A stretch of 64,000 nucleotides of DNA, from assembly GCA_003611745.1 (NCBI GenBank), contig RAYF01000021.1, positions 1 to 64,000 on the forward strand, read 5' to 3'. Positions 18,835 through 27,103 of the stretch are shown here, in pieces; the first letter of the stretch is position 1, and each line of letters begins with the position of its first letter. Position numbers and translations under genes: made by a program. Below the pieces are notes generated by a model. It saw only the letters and a program-made list of their open reading frames with translations. It did no database searches and was not told the origin of the DNA. The stretch is from a bacterium D16-36. GTDB lineage: Bacteria > Bacillota > Clostridia > Lachnospirales > Lachnospiraceae.

Positions 18835-19524
18835 CTATAACAAATTCTGGCGCGCGCTCATTTTCCGCCAATTGATAAGTCCATACATATCATTTAGAAG
18901 AAACATGACAAAACACATTACCATAGGCAGGTAAGAAATATTTTCCAGCGAAGCCAGAACCCATAATATAATCAGCACAATATCGTTTGCTGCATACGCT
19001 AATGCATAAAAAGGGCTGCGGCAAACTAAAAGATATGAAGCGGAGAAACTGGTAGCAACCGACACGGTACTAATTACCAGATTTGCTGTATGGAATTTTT
19101 TTAGAATAAAATAGAATACAAAAGTAATTACTGCCGTCAGCACCACAAGCAGTATAGCTTGAAGCCTGTTCAGCTTGTGTACCTCTACCTCTGCTGATTC
19201 CTGATACGGATGTTTTAGCCATGTATACACCGACAAAAGTGCAGTCGGCATTGTCATTCCCAGATAGGTAATCATTTCGCCAAAATATCGGTATTGATAA
19301 GAAATGATTCCATATAGCAGGCTGAAAATAACTGTCAAAACCTGTCCTGCCACATCACCTTTTGACACGAAAATCAAAGCCGTAACGCCAACCAGCGAGG
19401 CAAGCAGCGTCAGCCAGTAAAAGCTTCCCGACAGCACAAAAGACGCACTTACAATAGCAATAGAACACAGCCAGAGCAGCCATTCAAATTTCGATAAGCT
19501 CAAAAAAGGATTCCTGATTTTCAT
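18835..19524 (-). CDS. pnuC: PnuC-family vitamin precursor transporter
   Basis: A 229-residue membrane protein with about seven helices and the PnuC pattern (VSKGDVAGQVLTVIFSLLYGIISY; NDIVLIILWVLAS; NDMYGLINWRKM at the C terminus). PnuC proteins move nicotinamide riboside by facilitated diffusion, and relatives carry thiamine or riboflavin precursors. The substrate here is inferred only from family. The transcript begins with a structured leader, so expression is probably controlled by RNA folding. Confidence 0.88.
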   Translation of the reverse strand: MKIRNPFLSLSKFEWLLWLCSIAIVSASFVLSGSFYWLTLLASLVGVTALIFVSKGDVAGQVLTVIFSLLYGIISYQYRYFGEMITYLGMTMPTALLSVYTWLKHPYQESAEVEVHKLNRLQAILLVVLTAVITFVFYFILKKFHTANLVISTVSVATSFSASYLLVCRSPFYALAYAANDIVLIILWVLASLENISYLPMVMCFVMFLLNDMYGLINWRKMSARQNLL

Positions 19525-19567
19525 AATTATTTCCCGCCTTTCAATTTAATAGCATTTAAAATTAAAT

Positions 19568-19690
19568 AAGCATTCGACAAACATATCTTCTATGACCTAA
19601 CGATATGTTTACGAATGCTTTACGCATTTCACTACCCGGTGGCAGTTACCTGTATTTATCTTATCTCTAAGCTGCATCTTATCAAAAAAC
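19568..19690 (-). promoter_or_regulatory. Structured leader of pnuC, candidate riboswitch or attenuator
   Basis: On the minus strand a long hairpin pairs AAGCATTCG and AAACATATC with GATATGTTT and CGAATGCTT (19620-19568, 18 pairs with one small bulge) and is followed by a T-rich stretch. Just upstream, AATGC can pair with GCATT inside the left arm of that hairpin, giving two exclusive folds. Further upstream is a small CAG-GTAA-CTG hairpin. It does not match the TPP, FMN or cobalamin patterns I know. Similarity to the NAD-II (pnuC) class could not be judged by eye. Confidence 0.5.
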
Positions 19691-19716
19691 GTTTTGTTTG
19701 TCAATTAGCACGGAAA

Positions 19717-20094
19717 TCAATTAGTGGTGTCATTCTTGCGTAGGATATAACTAATTCCCCATGAGCCGACTACAACACTGACTGCTGTTAACAGGCTTCC
19801 AAATTTCTTTGTAATTGCAAAACAAAGTCCTGCAATCACAGCTATTTCTATTAAAAGAGCCTTCACGGCACCCTTTCCCCCCATCTTTACCCTCCGGTAA
19901 ATTTCCAGTGCGGAAGCTGATAAAAGACATACGGCTGCAAAGAAAGTTGCGATAACAAGGACAACTGCCAGAGGGAAGGGGATTATAATTTTTTCGCTTT
20001 TATTGAAAATAAAAGAATATCCCACAAAAATCGTAAGGCAGATACAGGCTGCCAAAATGCTGAGTTTACAGACTTTAAGATATATTTTTTTCAT
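19717..20094 (-). CDS. Small membrane protein of unknown function
   Basis: A 125-residue protein with about four hydrophobic segments (roughly 8-28, 38-62, 80-95, 98-118) and a basic linker (EIYRRVKMGGKG). The ATG overlaps the TGA of the upstream DUF885 gene (TGATG) with AAGGAAG before it, so the two are translationally coupled. I do not recognise a family. It probably works with or beside the DUF885 protein at the membrane. Confidence 0.65.
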   Translation of the reverse strand: MKKIYLKVCKLSILAACICLTIFVGYSFIFNKSEKIIIPFPLAVVLVIATFFAAVCLLSASALEIYRRVKMGGKGAVKALLIEIAVIAGLCFAITKKFGSLLTAVSVVVGSWGISYILRKNDTTN

Positions 20095-21965
20095 CAGTTC
20101 TTCCTTTCTTCTATCCATCCACCAAGCCGGTCCTGGATTACAGCGAATGGCGCCGGCCCTATTGACAGGAAAAATTCGTGGAAATCTTTTAATACAAACT
20201 TATTCCCTAATTCCTTTTTCGCTTTTTCTAATAATTCCTCTATCTCCAGATAACCTAGGGTGTATTCCATGTAACCGCCCGGCTCAGCAACCATAGAGTC
20301 AAAAATAATGCGCCCGCTGCTTTTACTAAAGCCAAAATCTGATAAATATTCCTGCAGTTTTTTATAATCCCATCCCAGATAATTAACGCCGATATCAGCT
20401 TTGGCATAAATGCAGAGGGTTGTCAGGGTATTTTTCTTTAACAGCTCTGCCACATCCTTATTAATATCCGCTAAATCATAGCTGTATAATTCAGCATAAG
20501 TCCCCCATCCTTCCGTATAGCCTCCAACACTTATAATACTGCGTATTGGCGCAGGGTTAGTAGAGTTAAAATAACAAGTCTGGTACAAATGTCCCGGATA
20601 ACCTTCGTGGCCGATGGTTGTAAAGGCTTTACTCAAATCATAACGCTCATTTTCATTAATGTAAATTACATTTTCCTTATAATTATCAATCGCAGGCGTT
20701 AGGTAAAATGCCGGGCTCATGCTTTCTTCCAGAGATTTATCCACAGCTTTAATCTGGCATGTGATATCCCCATCCAAAGCCGGAAACTCCTTGCGGATCG
20801 CCTTTTTCAAATGTTCCATTGCTTTTTGCGGTTCCTGATAAGGATATGTAACATCCTGTGCGTCATAATAGACATCCGGCGATTCTGCCATAATTGCTGC
20901 CATTTCTTTTTTCAGCTTAGAAATTTTTTTGTCCAGCATAGCATTAATTTCATTTAAAGAACGGCTGGAACCTGTTTTGCTTTTAACTAAATATGCATAG
21001 AATTGTTTCCCCTTTTCCAAGTGGCATAAACCATTTTCATTTTTCCCAGTTCCCTTTAGTTTCTTTAAACTCTTAATTAAATCCTGATATGCTGGTATCA
21101 CAGCCTCAGATACTGCTTTTTTGTTTTCTTCTGAAAATGCCGCCTTTTCTTCCTCCGAAATGCCTTCTACCCCCTGTATCTTTTTATCAAATACAGTAAT
21201 TAAATAATTTTTCTCAGGCTCTTTCACGAACTCCCCACACTGGTCAATAATTGCCTGTGCAGTAGTTTTACTCATAAAAATACCCTGCTTTGATTTATTC
21301 TGCTCAAATGCAATAATCTGCTTAAAATATTCCGGCACAAGCTTAAGCAGTTCAATATACTGCTCTACGTCCCTTTTTTCATATAGGTTGTACTCGGCAA
21401 AAAATATTGGAAGCTGTGCTTGAATACCTGTAGTTGGGCCAAGGCATTCCGCATATTCCAAAAAATCCGCTGACTCCAGATTCTGTTTTGATATCATATA
21501 TATTATATCATATATTAACTGCTGTTCTTTGGAAAGTTTATTATAATCAAATGTCTCCAAAGTTGCAACCCTGTTTTCTGAAACCAGAAGGCTGTTTTGA
21601 AATTCTTCCAGAGAATATTCGCCAAGTGTTGGCTCTTCTTCGTCAAGGCCGTATGCCTTTTTGTCCTTTATCGTATAATTTAATGTGATGGTATTATCTG
21701 TCACTTCTTCTTTGAATATTTCGGTTATTAAGTTGTCAAAATCCTGCCTTGCCTCTTTTTTACTTCTGGAATCTGATACTTTTGGATGGCTTAATGTACT
21801 TTGTGCAAACGGCCCGATTTCTTTCTGATAACAAACCATTCCCACAGCTGCTAAAATGCATACTAAAAGAGCCAGGCATGCTGCCTTTCCTGACCTTCTG
21901 CGCCTATAACCCTGATAACCCCGATTAAAATCTCTTCGCCCAAAATCTCTATCCAATCGATGCAC
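20094..21965 (-). CDS. DUF885 family metallopeptidase-like protein
   Basis: A 623-residue exported or membrane-anchored protein. The basic start (RRRRSGKAA) and one hydrophobic helix at about 28-46 form a signal anchor. The C-terminal half has TIGHEGYPGHLYQ (HExxxH-like metal motif) and GYTEGWGTYAELYSYDL, the hallmarks of DUF885. These are predicted zinc-dependent peptidases with few characterised members. The start is a GTG preceded by GGAGAAAGG. It is co-transcribed with the small membrane protein downstream. Confidence 0.85.
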   Translation of the reverse strand: MHRLDRDFGRRDFNRGYQGYRRRRSGKAACLALLVCILAAVGMVCYQKEIGPFAQSTLSHPKVSDSRSKKEARQDFDNLITEIFKEEVTDNTITLNYTIKDKKAYGLDEEEPTLGEYSLEEFQNSLLVSENRVATLETFDYNKLSKEQQLIYDIIYMISKQNLESADFLEYAECLGPTTGIQAQLPIFFAEYNLYEKRDVEQYIELLKLVPEYFKQIIAFEQNKSKQGIFMSKTTAQAIIDQCGEFVKEPEKNYLITVFDKKIQGVEGISEEEKAAFSEENKKAVSEAVIPAYQDLIKSLKKLKGTGKNENGLCHLEKGKQFYAYLVKSKTGSSRSLNEINAMLDKKISKLKKEMAAIMAESPDVYYDAQDVTYPYQEPQKAMEHLKKAIRKEFPALDGDITCQIKAVDKSLEESMSPAFYLTPAIDNYKENVIYINENERYDLSKAFTTIGHEGYPGHLYQTCYFNSTNPAPIRSIISVGGYTEGWGTYAELYSYDLADINKDVAELLKKNTLTTLCIYAKADIGVNYLGWDYKKLQEYLSDFGFSKSSGRIIFDSMVAEPGGYMEYTLGYLEIEELLEKAKKELGNKFVLKDFHEFFLSIGPAPFAVIQDRLGGWIEERKN

Positions 21966-22266
21966 ACCCTTTCTCCATCTTCCAGATTCATTATTACTAT
22001 GTTCTCATTTCAAGCTTAACTTGTCAATAGAAAAACTGTACTTCAAACCTTTCACGCTTTTTGTAATTTTACATATATATGTATTAGCACAGCAAGATAT
22101 TCCTGTTTTAATTTACCGCAATGGCAGGAAAAAATATCGAAATATTGTCTTTTTCCCAACAAGCCTGTGCCTGCGCTGCGCCACAGGCTTGAAAGAACAT
22201 TGGCTCCAAAGGACTAAAAAACGTTCTTTAGATACAACAAACAGCAGCGCAGAAATGGAGAGAAAT

Positions 22267-22647
22267 ATGAATAACATGAACCAACGCTCTGGAAACTGTT
22301 CTCATGAATGTAAACCAAACATTGACATGAGTATGAACGACAGGCGGTGCAGAAATAATATGAACAATAATTCCTGCGGAAGAAATAATTCTTCCATACC
22401 GCCTATGCCGGCACCTTCGGCATCCTGCGGCTGCAACAGCTGCAACTGTGTAGATAATGCCTCCAGTATTAAAAATGATCCTTTACGCGGAATGCCAGTG
22501 GGGATTGGATATGTGCCATGGCAGCAATGGGAATGTGTATATAATGTGGACGAAGGCCTGTCAAAAGGCACGATTTTCCCATCCCTTGATTTACCATTTT
22601 ATGGCTGTATCCCCCGTGGCTATCATTGCAGCAAAGGAGGTAGATAA
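22267..22647 (+). CDS. cotJA: CotJA spore coat-associated protein
   Basis: A 126-residue protein. The N-terminal half is Asn-, Met- and Cys-rich and of low complexity (MNNMNQRSGNCSHECK), and the C-terminal half carries the CotJA core PVGIGYVPWQQWECVYNVDE and PSLDLPFYG. CotJA is part of the inner spore coat complex, made in the mother cell. The core is usually about 80 residues, so the N-terminal extension is long. The ATG at 22267 follows GGAGAG. It is the first gene of cotJA-cotJB-cotJC. A stem CAAGCCTGTG/CACAGGCTTG lies upstream at about 22164-22195. Confidence 0.92.
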   Translation: MNNMNQRSGNCSHECKPNIDMSMNDRRCRNNMNNNSCGRNNSSIPPMPAPSASCGCNSCNCVDNASSIKNDPLRGMPVGIGYVPWQQWECVYNVDEGLSKGTIFPSLDLPFYGCIPRGYHCSKGGR

Positions 22648-22649
22648 AC

Positions 22650-22895
22650 ATGAACCAAAAGCAACTTCTTATGTATATTACCCAAGTTAGTTTTGGGGTG
22701 ACAGAGGCCGTAATGTATCTGGATACCCATCCATGCGATGCAGAGGCTATGTCTTATTACCAGAAAATGAGGAAGCTCCGCAAGGAAGCTCTTGACAAAT
22801 ATCAGCAGGAATTTGGCCCGCTGCTGAGTGACTCAAATGAAGATGAGTGCCATTGGATATGGACAGAAACCCCATGGCCTTGGCAGAACTGTTAG
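22650..22895 (+). CDS. cotJB: CotJB spore coat protein
   Basis: An 81-residue CotJB with the family pattern (VSFGVTEAVMYLDTHPCD; YYQKMRKLRKEALDKYQQEFGPL; a Trp-rich end, WIWTETPWPWQ). It acts in the spore coat with CotJA and CotJC. AAAGGAGG precedes the ATG, and only two bases separate it from the cotJA stop, so the genes are coupled. The next gene, cotJC, starts 46 bp later. Confidence 0.94.
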   Translation: MNQKQLLMYITQVSFGVTEAVMYLDTHPCDAEAMSYYQKMRKLRKEALDKYQQEFGPLLSDSNEDECHWIWTETPWPWQNC

Positions 22896-22941
22896 CTCAA
22901 TATAAAAATATGCGCGGTAGGACGCAGAAACGAGGAAATTT

Positions 22942-23040
22942 ATGTGGAATTATGAAAGACGGCTGGAATATCCAGTAAATATTACACGGTGTAATCCGCA
23001 GGCAGCAATGGTTATAATGAGCCAATACGGTGGTCTGTAG
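22942..23040 (+). CDS. cotJC: cotJC, 5' part (interrupted gene)
   Basis: The first 32 codons of a CotJC manganese catalase: MWNYERRLEYPVNITRCNPQ, continuing to SQYGG, then L and a TAG stop. GAGGAAATTT precedes the ATG. CotJC is normally about 190 residues; here the frame ends just after YGG, inside the 12-bp repeat shared with 57918-57929. This fragment lacks all metal-binding Glu and His residues and cannot work alone. Joined at the repeat to the distal part it gives SQYGGPDGELGASLRY, the expected family sequence. So it is an interrupted gene rather than a random relic. Confidence 0.93.
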   Translation: MWNYERRLEYPVNITRCNPQAAMVIMSQYGGL

Positions 23041-23050
23041 TCTACAACTC
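23024..23050 (+). other. attL site
   Basis: The shared core AATACGGTGGTC is followed by the element arm GTAGTCTACAACTC at 23037-23050. On the circular form this arm faces GAGTTATCGAATAC from the right end and matches its reverse complement at 11 of 14 positions. Confidence 0.75.
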
Positions 23051-23115
23051 TTAAAATTCTTGAATTTAAGGGATAAAAATGATATGATAAAAACGCAAAA
23101 GGAAGGAAATAGAGT

Positions 23116-23476
23116 ATGGCAAATATATATGATGGGGCATTTCGGACAATCTTAAATGACTGTCGGAAGCTGATTATTCCCATAATTAATGAAATTTTTT
23201 TGGAAACATACACAGGGAAAGAAGAAATTCGGTTTTTACCCAATGAACATTTTTTAGACCAGCAGGACGAGGCAGAAAGGTGTAGGTGATATGATGAGCG
23301 GAGCGTTGATTGAAACAAACGCAAGAAGATTAAAAAGCGAAGCAGAAAATGAGACAAAAAAAGAAACTGCACTTAGGATGTTACAAGATGGGGAATTATC
23401 AATTGATAAGATTGCAAAATATTCTGGTCTTAGAGTTGAAGATGTGGAGGAGCTTGCAGGACTTCAAACAGTGTGA
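23116..23476 (+). pseudogene. Rpn/PD-(D/E)XK nuclease family relic
   Basis: The first part (23116-23289) encodes MANIYDGAFRTILNDCRKLI, continuing to FLPNEHFLDQQDEAE. This is the typical N terminus of the Rpn-type recombination-promoting nuclease/transposase-like family. The second part (23291-23476) encodes 61 residues with an Rpn-like C-terminal helix-turn-helix (ETKKETALRMLQDGELSIDKIAKYSGL). The nuclease core of roughly 170 residues between them is missing, so the gene has an internal deletion and is inactive. It lies just inside attL. Confidence 0.7.
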
Positions 23477-23528
23477 CTAGCAAATGCCGTCCTAACGGCA
23501 AAGAGGAACATAACATAAGGAGAAAATC

Positions 23529-25598
23529 ATGAAAAAAACAAGTATCTTTAGGCAGCTATTATTGCCTATGATAGCAATTGTATGCGCCTTGGCAGTATGT
23601 TTGACAGGAGTAATTGCAGCTATTTTTGTGAAATCGTACGAGGGTGAGATTTATGGCAGGAGCCAGGACAAGTCCCAACTTGTATCTGGAAATATCGCCA
23701 CTTTTCTGGATGGTGCATATGAAGTTACGGAGGAACTGTCGGTAAATCCAAGTATCCTTACAATGCAAACGGAGGTACAGACACCCATACTGGAAGACTG
23801 CGTGAAGCGTAATCCATATTTGGAGCTGCTGTATATTCAGGGAAAGGATGGGATGCAGACAGGGCGTTCTTCCGGCGAGCTGGCAGACCGCTCTACGCGC
23901 TGGTGGTTTATACAGACTATGGAGGAGCAGAAGTCTTTTATTTCAAAGTCATATTATTCTGTCAATACAGGGATGCCCTGTGCTTCTATTTTTTTCCCAA
24001 TGTATCAGGAATCTGAACTGGCGGGGATTTTTGCAGTAGATTTGAAACTGGATTACCTGCAAAGCCTTATAGAAGAATTCTCTGATGTGGAGCATGGCGA
24101 GTATTCCTTTGTCATAGATGGGGAGGGCGTTGTGGTTGCCCATCCTGACAGTGTCCAGATAGAAGAGCTGTACAATTATAAAATGCTTACAAAGACTGTT
24201 TCGAAAAAAGACAAGGCTGGACAATCTATGGTGGATGCAGATGGAAATATTGTCACAGAAGAACAGAAGATTACTATTTCAAAGGATTATCAAAAAATTA
24301 TTTCTGATGTCATGGCAGGAAATACTGGAAGCTGCAAGATGAAGAATGATGGGGAGTCCTATTTTGTAAGCTATGCGTCCATACCTCTTAAAGGGGAATC
24401 GGATTCATGGTCAATCATTACGCTTCACAAGGAAAGTTCAGCTATGGCAGCAGTATACCGGACGCTGATGATTGTCTTAATGTTAGTCCTGCTGATTATA
24501 ATAATTGCCATTTGGGTAATCGCTGTGCTTGCACGGAAATTAACAAGCCCTATTGTGCTGATTACGGAATTGATAGGAAATGCTTCGGAGGGGGATTTTA
24601 CAGTTCAGGCAGCAGAAGGCAGCAGCAATGAAATCGGAATGCTATCTAAAAGCTTTAATATAATGATCGGAAAGATAGCGGCAATTTTGACGAAGATTAC
24701 TGCGATGACAGGTGAGGTGGTGCAAAGCTCCGGTCAGCTTAAAAGCATAGAAGAGGATGTGGGCTCCATCAGCCAGTCAGTCCGGGAAATATCGGATGGC
24801 ACAGAGAGACAGAAGGAGGAGGCCGATCAGGTTGTTTTGCGGGAAAACGATCTGGAGGAGAAATTTGGCCAGCTGCAGGAAAAAGGCAGCCTTTTGCTAG
24901 AGGATGCGCAGAATACCATTCGTTCAGGGGAAAATGGAATACAGAGTGTTATTGAGCTGAAAAAACAAAATGAGGTTACAGCAAAAGGGATGGCAGAATC
25001 CTTTGCAAAAATTGTCGCCTTGGAGGAGCAGTCTCAAAGGATTTCAGGAATATTAAGTACTATTAATGAAATATCTTCCCAGACAGGGCTTCTTGCCCTA
25101 AATGCTTCTATTGAAGCGGCCCGTGCAGGCGAGCATGGCAAGGGCTTTGCCGTAGTGGCGGAGTCTATTGGAAAACTGGCGGCTGATTCTACTGCTGCGA
25201 CTGCTGATATAGAGGAAATCATTGTGGAACTGTGCCGGGATATTTCGGAGACAGTAGTTAATATAGAAGATATCCGCGCAGGCGTGGAAGGACAGACACA
25301 GGCCGTAGATAAGGTACAGGAGACCTTTGCTGATTTTGGGAAACTGGCAGAGAAGACGAAAGAATCTGTCAGCAGTATGGAGGAATTGATAGAGGAAATG
25401 TATCAATGCGATCAGGCTGTTGTAGTTGCTGTAGAGCGAATACGTGATATTTCTGCCAATGCAGCAGAGATTACGGAAGGGGTTGCCGATTCTCTGGAGG
25501 AGCAGTTAAATGGGATTCGGGGCGTAGCAAAACGTGTCGATGATTTGTCAATGGTTTCAGTGGAGATGGAGCAGGAGATGACAAAGTTCAAGTTATAA
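23529..25598 (+). CDS. Methyl-accepting chemotaxis protein with Cache domain
   Basis: A 689-residue receptor. Membrane helix 1 (about 12-34) is followed by a dCache-type outer domain (RSTRWWFIQTM; FAVDLKLDYLQSLIEEF; GVVVAHPDS), membrane helix 2 (about 310-335), a HAMP domain and the signalling domain with [23 protein letters not shown] and GFAVVAESIGKLA. Cache domains usually bind amino acids, organic acids or amines. AAGGAG precedes the ATG. It is the first intact gene inside the intervening element. It differs from the 4HB receptor at 17028-18764 in its sensor domain. Confidence 0.95.
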   Translation: MKKTSIFRQLLLPMIAIVCALAVCLTGVIAAIFVKSYEGEIYGRSQDKSQLVSGNIATFLDGAYEVTEELSVNPSILTMQTEVQTPILEDCVKRNPYLELLYIQGKDGMQTGRSSGELADRSTRWWFIQTMEEQKSFISKSYYSVNTGMPCASIFFPMYQESELAGIFAVDLKLDYLQSLIEEFSDVEHGEYSFVIDGEGVVVAHPDSVQIEELYNYKMLTKTVSKKDKAGQSMVDADGNIVTEEQKITISKDYQKIISDVMAGNTGSCKMKNDGESYFVSYASIPLKGESDSWSIITLHKESSAMAAVYRTLMIVLMLVLLIIIIAIWVIAVLARKLTSPIVLITELIGNASEGDFTVQAAEGSSNEIGMLSKSFNIMIGKIAAILTKITAMTGEVVQSSGQLKSIEEDVGSISQSVREISDGTERQKEEADQVVLRENDLEEKFGQLQEKGSLLLEDAQNTIRSGENGIQSVIELKKQNEVTAKGMAESFAKIVALEEQSQRISGILSTINEISSQTGLLALNASIEAARAGEHGKGFAVVAESIGKLAADSTAATADIEEIIVELCRDISETVVNIEDIRAGVEGQTQAVDKVQETFADFGKLAEKTKESVSSMEELIEEMYQCDQAVVVAVERIRDISANAAEITEGVADSLEEQLNGIRGVAKRVDDLSMVSVEMEQEMTKFKL

Positions 25599-25684
25599 GA
25601 ATCTATTGAAAAACGCCGGGAAGCTGCATAAACACTATCTTTGATTTCTGTCTCGAGCATCCCCAAATTGCTATAAAAGGGTGG

Positions 25685-25828
25685 TTGATTTCTCAACCAC
25701 CCTAGTGTATAATCTAATCAGAAAGGCAATCGGATGTGACTCCGATTCGCCCTCAGTAAAATTAAAAATGCAAAAGAAATAGCATCCAAACTTTCTCAGG
25801 GTTCGGGATGCTATTTCTTTTTGTTATT
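25685..25828 (+). ncRNA. Antisense RNA antitoxin of a type I TA module
   Basis: The promoter is TTGATT (25685-25690), a 17-bp spacer and TATAAT (25708-25713). The predicted RNA begins near 25720 and ends at a strong terminator, with stem arms at 25773-25787 and 25806-25820 followed by T. It runs opposite to the small toxin gene and overlaps its 3' end and tail by several tens of bases. It contains CGGATGTGACTCCGATT, closely similar to the toxin mRNA leader. Convergent overlap is the usual layout of clostridial type I modules. Confidence 0.7.
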
Positions 25829-25897
25829 ATGATTGTCTATGTATGACAGAGCCGAAAAAACTACTAACAATAGAGTAAGTACTTCTAATGCGTTCAT
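25811..25897 (-). CDS. Type I toxin, small hydrophobic peptide
   Basis: A 28-residue peptide: MNALEVLTLLLVVFSALSYI, then a charged tail (DNHNNKKK). A single hydrophobic helix followed by a Lys/Asn tail is the pattern of Firmicutes membrane toxins of type I modules. AAGGAGGGTG precedes the ATG. The promoter TTGAAT-N17-TATAAT lies at 26007-25979 with a leader of about 75 bases. The stop codon lies inside the shared bidirectional terminator stem. If expressed without the antisense RNA it would be expected to damage the membrane, which would help keep the element in the cell. Confidence 0.75.
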   Translation of the reverse strand: MNALEVLTLLLVVFSALSYIDNHNNKKK

Positions 25898-25978
25898 AGG
25901 GCATCACCCTCCTTCAAAACTAGAGGGCATCTAACAATCGGAAAGTCACATCCGCCTTCTTTTCAACCATACTTCTTC

Positions 25979-26007
25979 ATTATATTACACACCTAATAAA
26001 TATTCAA
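25979..26007 (-). promoter_or_regulatory. Promoter of the type I toxin
   Basis: TTGAAT at 26007-26002, 17 bp, TATAAT at 25984-25979 on the minus strand. The start point would be near 25972, giving a leader that contains GGATGTGACTTTCCGATT. Confidence 0.75.
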
Positions 26008-26247
26008 TGTTTTCTTCGATGCTTATTATGCCTATGTAAAAGGTTGATTTCGTGGCCAAACTGTTTATGTTCTTGAGAGGATATTTTTTGTATGATATAC
26101 TAAATGGTATGGGTTGCTGCGATATGTTGGTTAACAGTTATTGGAAAGGGCTTTAGGGTATAAAATGTCGTGGAATCTGAGTGTAATCCTTGGCAAGAGG
26201 ATAGGTAAGACTTATTACTTTGCGGGGATAATAAATTAAAGGGGATT

Positions 26248-26940
26248 GTGGAATTGAACAAAATACTTATTGTTGAGGATGATACAAATATTAATAATCT
26301 TTTGAAAGAGGCATTAATGAGTGAGAATTATGCCTGTGGGCAGGCATTTTCAGGGACAGAGGCACGGATGCTGCTTGCGATGGAGTCTTACTCACTTGTG
26401 TTATTAGACTTGATGCTGCCGGGGATTTCCGGAGAAGGCGTCCTAGAGGAAATCCGCAGGCTGGGGAATACTCCAGTTATTGTATTGACTGCAAAGGATG
26501 AATTAGATGAGAAGGTCAGCCTTTTGACAAAGGGAGCGGATGATTATATCACAAAGCCTTTTGAGATTAAGGAAGTTATTGCCAGAGTGCAGGTACAGCT
26601 GCGCCATGCGGCATTGGAAACTTCGCGGGAAACTGGGAAGGATATATTATCTTACCGGGAGCTTACATTAGATAGAAATACTTTTTCTGTCAGCATCTCA
26701 GGGGAGGTGCTTCCTAAAATTACGAAACAGGAATTTGCTATCTTGGAACTGTTACTAAGGCATCCGGGGCAGGTATTTAGCAAGGAGGATATTTTTGAGT
26801 ATGCGTGGGATGAGCCTTATATGGGGGAAACGAAGACGCTTGATGTGCATATCAGCAATATCCGTAAAAAAATGAAAATAATTACACAGGAAGAATATAT
26901 TGAGACCGTCTGGGGAATTGGATACCGCCTTCATTCATAA
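26248..26940 (+). CDS. OmpR-family response regulator
   Basis: A 230-residue regulator. The receiver domain has LIVEDDTNINNLL, the phosphoacceptor Asp in LVLLDLMLPG and the Lys in DDYITKPFEIKE. The C-terminal winged helix has ITKQEFAILELLLRHPG and ends VWGIGYRLHS. The start is a GTG at 26248 with AAAGGGG before it. It heads a cluster with an ABC transporter and a kinase, the common bacitracin/lantibiotic-response layout. The target promoter is probably that of the transporter genes. Confidence 0.93.
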   Translation: MELNKILIVEDDTNINNLLKEALMSENYACGQAFSGTEARMLLAMESYSLVLLDLMLPGISGEGVLEEIRRLGNTPVIVLTAKDELDEKVSLLTKGADDYITKPFEIKEVIARVQVQLRHAALETSRETGKDILSYRELTLDRNTFSVSISGEVLPKITKQEFAILELLLRHPGQVFSKEDIFEYAWDEPYMGETKTLDVHISNIRKKMKIITQEEYIETVWGIGYRLHS

Positions 26941-27103
26941 TTAAAATTCGGCACAAGCGAAGTCTGTGCCTTTTTTAATCTTTTTTTACTTTTTATTTGC
27001 GAATCTTTAATATTGGCCGTATATGATAGATTCCAGAGCATGAATAAAATTCTTTTAAAGCTGTGTTTCCGTTCTGCGGGAATGTGCGGGAAATGGAGGT
27101 TAA

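Noticed and set aside
22164-22195. Stem CAAGCCTGTG/CACAGGCTTG upstream of cotJA as a terminator
   Set aside because: No T tract on either side; kept only as a note in the cotJA entry.
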